64,000 bases of DNA from the NCBI GenBank assembly GCA_022601445.1, contig JAJACP010000001.1, positions 263,684 to 327,683 of the forward strand, read 5' to 3'. The DNA is from Chlamydiales bacterium. Lineage in GTDB: Bacteria > Chlamydiota > Chlamydiia > Chlamydiales > JAAKFR01. Numbering within the stretch: position 1 is the stretch's first letter; each line of letters starts with the position of its first letter. This document shows positions 39,773 to 46,683 of the stretch, piece after piece. The notes beneath the pieces were generated by a model. That model had not been told where the DNA came from. It saw only the letters and a program-made list of their open reading frames with translations, and did not search any database. Both the position numbers and the translations under genes were made by a program.

Positions 39773-40712
39773 AGTAATCATTGTCGGCTCAGGACCAGCA
39801 GGTTATACTGCAGCCCTCTACACGGCTCGCGCCAATCTCTCTCCCCTCTTGTACGAAGGTTTCTTCTCAGGACCAGCAGGTGGCCAGCTCATGACTACAA
39901 CTGATGTCGAAAATTACCCTGGATTTCCGGAAGGAGTGACAGGTCCGGAGATGATGGACGCTTTCCGTAAACAGTGTGCCCGTTTTGGCACCGAAATTCT
40001 CCGTGAAGATGTCGACTCTGTGGATCTCTCCAGCCGCCCTTTTAAAGTCGAAGGAAAAAAAACAAAGGCCACCTGCGACGCCCTTATCATTGCAACAGGA
40101 GCGACGGCAAAGCGTCTTGAGATTCCCGGTGCTGATGAGGAGGGATTTTGGCAAAAAGGGGTGACAGCCTGTGCCATTTGTGACGGCGCCATGCCGATTT
40201 TTAGAGAAAAAGAGCTCTATGTGATTGGAGGAGGCGATTCAGCTGTTGAGGAGGCCACCTTCTTAACCAAGTATGGAAGTAAGGTCTATCTTGTCCACCG
40301 TCGTGACGAGCTACGCGCCTCTAAAATCATGGCCCAAAGAGCGCTCAATCATCCCAAAATCGAGGTGCTTTGGAACTCTGTCATTACCAAAATCGAAGGG
40401 GAAAAAGTTGTCGGCTCGGTCACTGTTCAAAACGTCAAAACTGGTGTCGAGGAAAAGCGAGAGGCAGCAGGAGTCTTTTTTGCGATTGGCCACAAGCCCA
40501 ACACCGATTTCCTGGGTGAGCAGCTCCCTCTCAACGATCAAGGCTATCTCATCGTCAAGCCAGGAACAACATATACAGATGTAGAAGGCGTTTTTGCAGC
40601 AGGTGATGTGCAAGATCCTGTCTACCGGCAAGCAGTGACTGCCGCAGGAAGTGGGTGCATGGCAGCTATTGACGCTGAAAGATGGCTGGCTGAGCAGGAA
40701 CATGTGGGATGA
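39759..40712 (+). CDS. trxB: Thioredoxin reductase
   Basis: This NADPH- and FAD-dependent enzyme reduces thioredoxin. The 317 residues have an FAD-binding GSGPAG (10-15), the redox pair CAIC at about 138-141 ([12 protein letters not shown]), an NADPH-binding [10 protein letters not shown], and a late ATATA-type [27 protein letters not shown]. Length is standard. CAIC rather than the usual CATC is a common variant. AGGAGT precedes the ATG. It overlaps acpS by 14 bp and the next gene by 4 bp. In C. trachomatis trxB and acpS are also adjacent. Confidence 0.96.
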   Translation: MQHHKVIIVGSGPAGYTAALYTARANLSPLLYEGFFSGPAGGQLMTTTDVENYPGFPEGVTGPEMMDAFRKQCARFGTEILREDVDSVDLSSRPFKVEGKKTKATCDALIIATGATAKRLEIPGADEEGFWQKGVTACAICDGAMPIFREKELYVIGGGDSAVEEATFLTKYGSKVYLVHRRDELRASKIMAQRALNHPKIEVLWNSVITKIEGEKVVGSVTVQNVKTGVEEKREAAGVFFAIGHKPNTDFLGEQLPLNDQGYLIVKPGTTYTDVEGVFAAGDVQDPVYRQAVTAAGSGCMAAIDAERWLAEQEHVG

Positions 40713-41512
40713 GAAAGTGGCTCGTTTGCTTATTGCTGACCTCTTCCCTCTATGCGACTCAGTTTAAGCCGTGGTTCTCTCCCCTTTGGGAGTTTCAAGG
40801 ACGTTTGTCTTATCTATTTGACAAAGAAAGACAAGTGCAGTCTCCCCTCGGGAATTTCAACGCGCCCAGTAATGACTACACCTTCCAATTTAGCCTGGGA
40901 TTGACTCCCTGGCCTGATTGGAATGCAGAAGTCGAGCTTTTTCTTACGCACACAAGCGATATTCCCTTTTCCTATCTAGCAGCATTGGGGACGATTCGCT
41001 ACCAATGGCTCGATGATATCCGTGGAGATCCGATTTCGTTGGTGACAGGTGTCACTTTCTCTTTCCCAGGTAGTCGTGAGCTTAGGGATTTCAGTTTTCC
41101 TTTCCATGCAGAGGTGAACGGAGAGTTCCATGTGACAATGGGCAAAGAGTGGAGCTGTCACAGAGAGTGGTGGCTCAGGGTGTGGGCGCTAGGGGGATGG
41201 GGCATTGCCAACCAGGGAAATGGATGGCTCCATGGGATCGGAGCCCTTTCCATTAAGCCCTCTAGCTTAGAGTGGGGCGTCATCACCGAGGCTTTAGTGG
41301 GCCTTGGACCCAACAACATCACCCCCAATGTACCCTTCGAAGGCTATGCGTCAATTGATCACCGCACAGTTGATCTGGCCAGTTACTTAAGTCACCATTT
41401 GGGCTGCTGGGGCACCTTAAGGGTAATGGGATGGTACAACGTTTATGCGCATAATTTCTTAGAAAACTACTGGGGCGTAGGGGCTACTTTGCTCATTCCA
41501 TTTAGCTTGTGA
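40709..41512 (+). CDS. Putative secreted outer-membrane barrel protein
   Basis: The protein has 267 residues, with a short signal peptide (about 1-16, [13 protein letters not shown]). The mature part is very aromatic (many Trp) with alternating amphipathic strands, and it ends [13 protein letters not shown] small beta-barrel is the simplest reading. No named family recognised. The ATG overlaps the trxB stop (ATGA), so it is the last gene of the operon. Its 3' end overlaps convergent pfp by 46 bp. Confidence 0.65.
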   Translation: MRKWLVCLLLTSSLYATQFKPWFSPLWEFQGRLSYLFDKERQVQSPLGNFNAPSNDYTFQFSLGLTPWPDWNAEVELFLTHTSDIPFSYLAALGTIRYQWLDDIRGDPISLVTGVTFSFPGSRELRDFSFPFHAEVNGEFHVTMGKEWSCHREWWLRVWALGGWGIANQGNGWLHGIGALSIKPSSLEWGVITEALVGLGPNNITPNVPFEGYASIDHRTVDLASYLSHHLGCWGTLRVMGWYNVYAHNFLENYWGVGATLLIPFSL

Positions 41513-43002
41513 AGTGAAAGGGTCGTGGCGTTGCAAATGGCATCGGAGCCAAAAAACTGAATCGGCCCTGGATAGCGGTAGTGATCCTCAATTCCCCAAA
41601 CCTCGCGCCTAGAGGCAAAAGAGTGAAAGGCTGCTCCTTTTAGATCAACCAAAGCTTTTTTAATCACCGGTTTGAGACTTCCCTTTCGCTCCTCCATCGT
41701 CATCAGCGTTGTCAAAGGAACTCCTGCGACTTCCCACTCATCAACTGATTCACTCAGCCCACGCACGACACTCATATAGCCTGTACACCCCGACTGAACA
41801 AGTAGAGCAGCAGTATGTCCTAATGCGTAGCAGTAGTGAGTGTCAAAGTTAGAGGGAAGACAAGCGCGCCCTTCATATCCAAAAAAGTGGTGTACAGGAG
41901 CAAATTTTCCCTTGTAATCGCTTCGCTCCTTCAAAACCTGTTCAACGATGTGCGTTAAAAGCTGCTCTGTTGCAATCTGGGAAAGCTGCACATTACCGTG
42001 TGGATCTTTTTCCAGTTCGAGTTGCTCGGCAATCTCTTTCGGAAAAGAGCCATTTTTGAGATTCAATTCGGGGATAAACTCGATCAGTCCTTCTGGAATG
42101 AGGATCACCCCATAATTTTTTCCCTCTTGGGAGCGGGCTGAGAGCAAATCCGCAACCTGTTCAGCGATTTGATGCAACGTCATTTGACGGGCCGCTACTT
42201 CCTCACCGATTAAGGCACTGTTAGGGTGCGTTTGAAGGGCGCACTCCAACGTCACATGTGAGGCAGAGCGTCCCATTAACTTGATAAAGTGCGTGTATTT
42301 TTTAGCCGAAAGGGCATCTCTGGCAATATTGCCAATCAGTTCGCTATAGGTCTTGCATGCCGAATCAAACCCAAATGAGGTTTCGATATCCACACTTTTT
42401 AGATCGCCATCAATCGTTTTAGGCACGCCCACCACCCGCGTGTGGCAGTGCTCAGTTAGAAAGTACTCGGCAAGAACAGCAGCATTCGTGTTTGAGTCAT
42501 CCCCTCCCACAACCACCAAGCCATCCAGATTAAGCGCTTCCACCGTTTTTTTCGAAGCGAGAAGTTGTTCCGGCGTTTCAATTTTGGTCCTTCCTGAACC
42601 GAGAAGATCAAAGCCTCCCATGTTACGGTAGGGGTCTAAAGCAGCCTCCTTCAGCTCCACATAATTTCCGTCGATGATGCCCGCTGGCCCACCTAAAAAG
42701 CCAAAGAGGCGACAGTTTGGGTGCATTTTCTTCAACGCATCAAAAAGCCCCGTGATCACATTGTGGCCACCTGCAGCCTGGCCCCCGGATAAGACGACAC
42801 CCACCCGTAAAGCAGCGTAGTTTACAGGCTCCCCTGTTCTAAATACAATACGTGGTTGCGCGTAGGTCTTAGGAAAAACCTCTTTCAGCTCCAAATTTGG
42901 AGCCCTGTCTCCTTCGACACACTGAAGAAAAGCCAGCCCTTTCAGACATCCAGGAAGAGGAGGTTTGTAGGTTAAACGCGCCTCTTCAATGGGACTTTTC
43001 AT
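41467..43002 (-). CDS. pfp: Diphosphate-dependent 6-phosphofructokinase
   Basis: The enzyme phosphorylates fructose 6-phosphate with pyrophosphate, reversibly, in glycolysis. The 511 residues begin at the ATG at 43002, which overlaps the hydrolase stop by one base; a TTG one codon upstream is ignored. Motifs are GVVLSGGQAAGGHNVI, FGFLGGPAGIIDG, GGDDSNTNA (the DD marks PPi use), and VPKTIDGDL. MGRSASHVTLECAL and the late FGYEGRACLPSNFD also match. Length and motifs fit the long plant/chlamydial beta-type PFP. In C. trachomatis two pfk genes flank a hydrolase; here only one is seen. Confidence 0.95.
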   Translation of the reverse strand: MKSPIEEARLTYKPPLPGCLKGLAFLQCVEGDRAPNLELKEVFPKTYAQPRIVFRTGEPVNYAALRVGVVLSGGQAAGGHNVITGLFDALKKMHPNCRLFGFLGGPAGIIDGNYVELKEAALDPYRNMGGFDLLGSGRTKIETPEQLLASKKTVEALNLDGLVVVGGDDSNTNAAVLAEYFLTEHCHTRVVGVPKTIDGDLKSVDIETSFGFDSACKTYSELIGNIARDALSAKKYTHFIKLMGRSASHVTLECALQTHPNSALIGEEVAARQMTLHQIAEQVADLLSARSQEGKNYGVILIPEGLIEFIPELNLKNGSFPKEIAEQLELEKDPHGNVQLSQIATEQLLTHIVEQVLKERSDYKGKFAPVHHFFGYEGRACLPSNFDTHYCYALGHTAALLVQSGCTGYMSVVRGLSESVDEWEVAGVPLTTLMTMEERKGSLKPVIKKALVDLKGAAFHSFASRREVWGIEDHYRYPGPIQFFGSDAICNATTLSLHKLNGMSKVAPTPQ

Positions 43003-43802
43003 CAAAGAGTCTCCTTAAAAAAAGTGACCGATTTTTCAATCGCATCAGGAAGCGCTTTGGCAAAACCTAAAGAGTGCGCCTCTTCAGGGTAGGTAATGAA
43101 TTTTGCATCAGATTGTGCAACCTGTTTATACGCCTCTTGGTGGGCAATCGAGATAATGGCGTCTCCCTCTCCGTGCATATGCAGTAGAGGAAGATCTGCC
43201 AGGGTGCCCCACGTTTTATAGGCATGTAGGCGGGCAAACTGCTCGCGAAAAAGAGGGCTGACGCAAACACCTCTGTAGGTGCCCATCGTATCTGTGGGCT
43301 CAGCGCTGAGCATTTCAGGGTGCTTTTTAATAAAATCGCGAAACCAGAGCTCGCCGCTGGCAACCGGTGCCCAAAGCGTGAGCGCCTTGACCACTCCCTT
43401 CAACCGATCGCACACCTCAACAGCAATAGCTCCTCCCAATGAGGCACCAAAAATCCCCACTCGCGTGGCATCCACACCATCGATAGACAAGGCGAATTTT
43501 GAGACCGCCACACCATCTGAGATCAGATCTTCGACAGACGCCTCGTTCATGGATCCTTCACTATCACCACATCCTCTGAAGTCAAAACGTAGACAAGCGA
43601 TTCCAACCGTTGTAAGCGCTTCTGCCAGTGCCACATAGCATCGGTTAGATCCATGTTTGCTACTGGCAAATCCATGCATCACCACAACAAGGGGGGGATT
43701 TTCAACTTGAAGAGGGCGGTGCACAACGCCGAAGAGCTGGATTCCTTCGTTGGCGATCGTGATCCATTCTCGCGATTCAGATTTGACAAGCGTTCCATGC
43801 AT
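43002..43802 (-). CDS. Alpha/beta hydrolase (acyl-esterase-like)
   Basis: This 266-residue soluble hydrolase has VVVMHGFASSKHGS near the oxyanion hole and FDFRGCGDSEGS. The nucleophile elbow is GASLGG (VGIFGASLGGAIAVEVCD). Candidate acid and His residues are in LHMHGEGDAIIS and EEAHSLGF. The natural substrate is unknown. It is coupled to pfp by a one-base stop/start overlap; the corresponding C. trachomatis gene (CT206, from memory) also sits with phosphofructokinase genes. Confidence 0.85.
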   Translation of the reverse strand: MHGTLVKSESREWITIANEGIQLFGVVHRPLQVENPPLVVVMHGFASSKHGSNRCYVALAEALTTVGIACLRFDFRGCGDSEGSMNEASVEDLISDGVAVSKFALSIDGVDATRVGIFGASLGGAIAVEVCDRLKGVVKALTLWAPVASGELWFRDFIKKHPEMLSAEPTDTMGTYRGVCVSPLFREQFARLHAYKTWGTLADLPLLHMHGEGDAIISIAHQEAYKQVAQSDAKFITYPEEAHSLGFAKALPDAIEKSVTFFKETL

Positions 43803-43885
43803 GTTGCGGCTCCAGAAATCAAAGTGTGTATTAGTGGAGAATGTAGCGTTTTGCTAGGAATAAGTCGAGAAAAATGCCAGCCCAT

Positions 43886-44119
43886 TCAACTCTCTTGGAA
43901 CTGAGCTCTTGCCTCTTGGATGGTTGTTCCAAAAACACGTGTCTCATCAACACGCAACTGAGGGTTTAATCGAGTCATACAACGCTCATAATCTTCGATT
44001 GTGTCATAAAAGCGATAGCTAAAGATGGAGTCAGATAGTCTCTGAATCACAACATAGCACGTGCTCCCAGTGTGTCTTGAATCGGGCGACGGGGTAGAAA
44101 CATAGGTGCCCACTGCCAT
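43886..44119 (-). CDS. Small hypothetical protein
   Basis: The frame gives 77 residues from the ATG at 44119, or 86 from a GTG at 44146. Neither start has a clear ribosome binding site. The sequence (TCYVVIQRLSDSIFSYRFYDTIEDYERCMTRLNPQL) looks like a folded alpha/beta protein rather than a random frame. It sits between the hydrolase gene and the chimeric tRNA remnant. No family recognised. Confidence 0.4.
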   Translation of the reverse strand: MAVGTYVSTPSPDSRHTGSTCYVVIQRLSDSIFSYRFYDTIEDYERCMTRLNPQLRVDETRVFGTTIQEARAQFQES

Positions 44120-44267
44120 TCTTTGTGCAAGCAGGCGATCCAGCACCAGGTCTAAAAATATGCAAACCTCAAATCAACTCTTGATCATACTTGTTCTGAT
44201 CTAGAGATTTTTTAACAAAAAAAGGGGGATATCTGGCAATTGATGGACAGTCGTACCTTTAAAAGTG

Positions 44268-44362
44268 TAGCGGCAGTCGGACTTGAACCAACGACCCACG
44301 GATTTCGAACCTCCGACCTTTGAGTTATGAGAGCAACGAGCTAACCACTGCTCCATCCCACG
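44268..44362 (-). pseudogene. Chimeric tRNA remnant (3' part of tRNA-CAU fused to 5' part of tRNA-fMet)
   Basis: Positions 44268-44303 are identical to the 3' 36 bases of the tRNA-CAU gene at 45242-45277. Positions 44304-44362 match the 5' part of tRNA-fMet (45353-45411) with four substitutions. The 75 bp that separate these parts in the intact locus are missing, joined at a GGAT/GGATT microhomology. The result has two T-arms and an acceptor stem that cannot pair. Three of the substitutions break the anticodon stem, including the initiator's three G:C pairs. It is therefore not a working tRNA. Confidence 0.85.
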
Positions 44363-44440
44363 ATATGAGTTAACAACATAACATGAAGGGCCAGAACTCA
44401 CCTACACTACCCCCTACCCAAGGGCTATAAAAAGAAATAG

Positions 44441-44469
44441 TTGTACAAAAAATTCATGTTTGGTATAAT
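44441..44469 (+). promoter_or_regulatory. Extended -10 promoter of the NYN gene
   Basis: A consensus TATAAT (44464-44469) is preceded by TGG, giving an extended -10. TTGTAC lies 17 bp upstream. The predicted transcript begins near 44475, about 75 bases before the probable start codon of the NYN gene. Confidence 0.6.
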
Positions 44470-44474
44470 TACCG

Positions 44475-44538
44475 ACATAGCATCCCATATGGTACGACCA
44501 TGTGGCCACCACAGATTCCGTATCTGTGGTTTTTTTTT
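44475..44538 (+). ncRNA. Two-hairpin leader RNA ahead of the NYN gene (predicted)
   Basis: Between the predicted transcription start and the NYN gene lie two tight hairpins. The first is CCATATGGT / ACCATGTGG (44485-44493 and 44497-44505, one G-U pair, three-base loop). The second is the terminator at 44508-44538. A transcript stopping there would be a stable RNA of about 64 bases. It could be an attenuated leader or a separate small RNA. This is predicted from sequence only. Confidence 0.4.
44508..44538 (+). terminator. Rho-independent terminator in the NYN leader
   Basis: A 9-bp stem (ACCACAGAT / ATCTGTGGT) closes a five-base loop (TCCGT) and runs into nine T residues. It lies only 10 bp ahead of the probable start codon at 44549, so it would control read-through into the gene. 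The long open frame that runs through it is therefore unlikely to be translated from further upstream. Confidence 0.8.
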
Positions 44539-44548
44539 GGGATTAAAT

Positions 44549-45187
44549 TTGGAAAGAGAACGCATTACTTGCTTCGTCGATGGCTTCAATCTCTATCATG
44601 CTCTTGCTGATATTGGTGAAAATCATTTGAAGTGGCTTGACTTAAAAGCTCTTTTTCTACGCTTAACTCGATCAAAGTCTCAAATCATTACACAAATTTT
44701 GTTTTTCTCGGCTTATCCTACATGGAAACCTGCTGCCTATCATCGCCATCGTCAATATATCGCGGCACTCTCAGCCACAGGCATTACACCCGTAATGGGA
44801 CAGTTCAAAAACAAACGAAAACGCTGCCAAAAATGTAAGACTCAGTGGACTAATCACGAAGAAAAAGAGACCGATGTCAACATGGCGCTGGCTCTTCTAG
44901 ACCTCGCTTATAAAGACCAGTATGATCACGCTTTTTTGCTTACAAGAGACTCCGACTTTGCGCCAGCTGTGCATAAGGTCAAACAAAATTTCCCAAATAA
45001 GAAGATAACTGTTTTTGCTCCTTATAATTACCGTCATAGCTCAGAACTTATTCAAGCGGCAGACGGCCACAAAAGCACCAATCTAAAACATTTATCTACA
45101 TCTCTCCTCCCCTCTAAAGTATATGATGCCGGAGGAAATCTTGTGGTGGAACGACCTATCGAATATGTCCCATCCTATCATGAGTAG
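44549..45187 (+). CDS. NYN-domain (PIN-like, LabA/DUF88) putative nuclease
   Basis: The frame is open from 44441, but its first 36 codons cover a promoter -10 box and a terminator. I prefer the TTG at 44549, which has TGGGA seven bases before it, giving about 212 residues. The NYN core is clear: ITCFVDGFNLYHAL (first metal Asp), KETDVNMALALLDLAY (second Asp), and HAFLLTRDSDFAPAVHKVK (DSDF motif). A CQKCKTQWTNHEEKE segment has a CxxC pair. NYN domains are metal-dependent RNases acting on tRNA, mRNA or foreign RNA. The gene sits alone between duplicated tRNA sequences. Confidence 0.8.
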   Translation: MERERITCFVDGFNLYHALADIGENHLKWLDLKALFLRLTRSKSQIITQILFFSAYPTWKPAAYHRHRQYIAALSATGITPVMGQFKNKRKRCQKCKTQWTNHEEKETDVNMALALLDLAYKDQYDHAFLLTRDSDFAPAVHKVKQNFPNKKITVFAPYNYRHSSELIQAADGHKSTNLKHLSTSLLPSKVYDAGGNLVVERPIEYVPSYHE

Positions 45188-45241
45188 GATTCATTGCAGG
45201 TTAAGCGAGAAGTTACATATAAAGCTTTGCAGCGAGAAATG

Positions 45242-45315
45242 TAGCGGCAGTCGGACTTGAACCAACGACCCACGGATTATGATTCCGTTGCTCTAACCAA
45301 CTGAGCTATGCCGCC
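45242..45315 (-). tRNA. tRNA with CAU anticodon (elongator Met, possibly Ile2)
   Basis: The 74-base cloverleaf folds well. The acceptor stem is GGCGGCA / TGCCGCT with a terminal G-U, and A is the discriminator. The D arm is AGCTCAGTTGGTTAGAGC. The anticodon stem is ACGGA/TCCGT around loop ATCATAA. The T arm is GTTGG TTCAAGT CCGAC. The anticodon CAU can mean elongator Met or, with lysidine, Ile2. The GGCGG start favours Met. CCA is not encoded. Confidence 0.9.
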
Positions 45316-45338
45316 ACAAAAAAATAACCTGAGGAAAA

Positions 45339-45411
45339 TAGCGGGAGAAGGATTCGAACCTCCGACCTTTGGGTTATGAGCCCAACGAGCTAACCACTGC
45401 TCCATCCCGCG
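45339..45411 (-). tRNA. Initiator tRNA-fMet (CAU)
   Basis: The 73-base cloverleaf has the initiator hallmarks: C at position 1 opposite T at 72 (no pair), and three consecutive G:C pairs in the anticodon stem (GGG CTCATAA CCC). The body GGAGCAGTGGTTAGCTCGTTGGGCTCATAACCCAAAGGTCGGAGG closely follows bacterial fMet tRNAs. The discriminator is A and CCA is not encoded. It lies 23 bp upstream, in transcription sense, of the tRNA-CAU gene. Confidence 0.93.
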
Positions 45412-45429
45412 ATATGAGTTAACAACTTA

Positions 45430-46683
45430 TCATGGCCCGCTCTTTTCAAGCAAGCATTGAAGCGAATCAAATATTTTATCCAAGGTTCCACGCGACTCGG
45501 CAATGAGCCTCAAACCATTTCTGCCCATCTGATGCGCCAAACCTGGATCCGCAATCAACCGATTCACAGTCGTGATAATATCCTCTGGGGCAATCTGCAA
45601 CCCCGCACGATACCTCTCCACCAAATCCGCCAGCTCGGGCTGGGAGTAGATATAGGGACCATAAAGCACAGGTTTACCAAAAAAAGCAGGCTCTAAAATG
45701 TTATGCCCTCCCACTTTGGGCGTAAAACTTCCACCCACAAAGGTGAGATCAGAGAGCTGATAACACTGCTTGAGCGCCCCAACTGTATCCACCAGTAGCA
45801 CATCGCGCGTATGTAACGTCCCCTGCTGACTCCAGAGGCCGTACGTAATCCTATTCTCAGCTAAAAGACGGGCCACCTCGTTAAACCGTTCAGGGTGGCG
45901 TGGCGCGATGAAAACCTTCAAGTTCATCTGATGCTGCCACAGCTTTTGTAAAGCCTCTAGCCATATTCTCTCCTCTGGGGCATGTGTTGAACCAAGCGTA
46001 ATCACATACTGATCCACAAGGCCCAGCTGCTCTTTAGGAAGAGGGGAGATTTTTTCAGCAGGGGCGTCGAGCTTCATATTTCCCGTCACCACAATTTTTT
46101 CAGCTGGCACCCCAATCTCTTGAAAACGACGCTGATAAAGAGGGCCTTGCACGTAAAAACAGTCTATCGAGGAGAGAAGAAAGCGCGCTATAAAAGGAAA
46201 ACGTTGATAACGCTGAAATGAGCGCTCTGAAATCTTCCCGTTCACAAGAACAAGCTGAGCTCCCCTTTTTTTCGCTGTCGATTGAAAATGGTACCAAAAA
46301 TCGGTCTCCGTCAGCACCACCAAATCAGGGCAGATGCGTCGCATAATAGGATCGATCACATAGCTGAAATCAAAAGGGAGATAAACAGTCCAATCCGCGC
46401 CACTTTTTTTTCCCTCTTCAAAACCGGTTTTAGTCGATGTGGAAACAAGAACCAGGTAGGAGCGCTCTTTAAACTTCTGAATCAACGGCGCTACAGCTTT
46501 AACCTCTCCCATCGAAACGGCGTGCACCCAAATGAGCTTCTGCCCCTTTTTCTCAATCTTAGGAAAACCGAAACCTAAGCGTGCAGCTAAGGTGCCTCGG
46601 TATCGACTCCGATTCCATAGCAGCTTAGGGAGTGAAAAAAGCGCAAAAAAATGGAGCGCTACGTCATAGAGAATACGGGTCAT
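45430..46683 (-). CDS. waaA: 3-deoxy-D-manno-octulosonic acid (Kdo) transferase
   Basis: WaaA adds Kdo residues to lipid IVA on the inner-membrane face. In chlamydiae it can make a multi-Kdo epitope. The 417-residue GT-B enzyme has an N-terminal anchor (about 4-22), RLGFGFP, an IWVHAVSMGEVKA motif with the catalytic-region Glu, VSTSTKTGFE, an LTETDFWYHF acidic segment, and a C-terminal CMP-Kdo region (FVGGSFTPKVGGHNILEPAFFGKPVLYGP). The ATG overlaps the leuS stop by 4 bp, the same order as gseA-leuS in Chlamydia. Confidence 0.95.
   Translation of the reverse strand: MTRILYDVALHFFALFSLPKLLWNRSRYRGTLAARLGFGFPKIEKKGQKLIWVHAVSMGEVKAVAPLIQKFKERSYLVLVSTSTKTGFEEGKKSGADWTVYLPFDFSYVIDPIMRRICPDLVVLTETDFWYHFQSTAKKRGAQLVLVNGKISERSFQRYQRFPFIARFLLSSIDCFYVQGPLYQRRFQEIGVPAEKIVVTGNMKLDAPAEKISPLPKEQLGLVDQYVITLGSTHAPEERIWLEALQKLWQHQMNLKVFIAPRHPERFNEVARLLAENRITYGLWSQQGTLHTRDVLLVDTVGALKQCYQLSDLTFVGGSFTPKVGGHNILEPAFFGKPVLYGPYIYSQPELADLVERYRAGLQIAPEDIITTVNRLIADPGLAHQMGRNGLRLIAESRGTLDKIFDSLQCLLEKSGP

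Noticed and set aside
44268-44362. A third tRNA gene
   Set aside because: It reads like tRNA at both ends but has two T-arms, an unpaired acceptor stem and a broken anticodon stem, so it is a chimeric remnant.
44441-44548. N-terminal extension of the NYN protein (36 codons from a TTG)
   Set aside because: The region contains a consensus -10 box, a hairpin and a Rho-independent terminator, and the NYN fold begins only after 44549.
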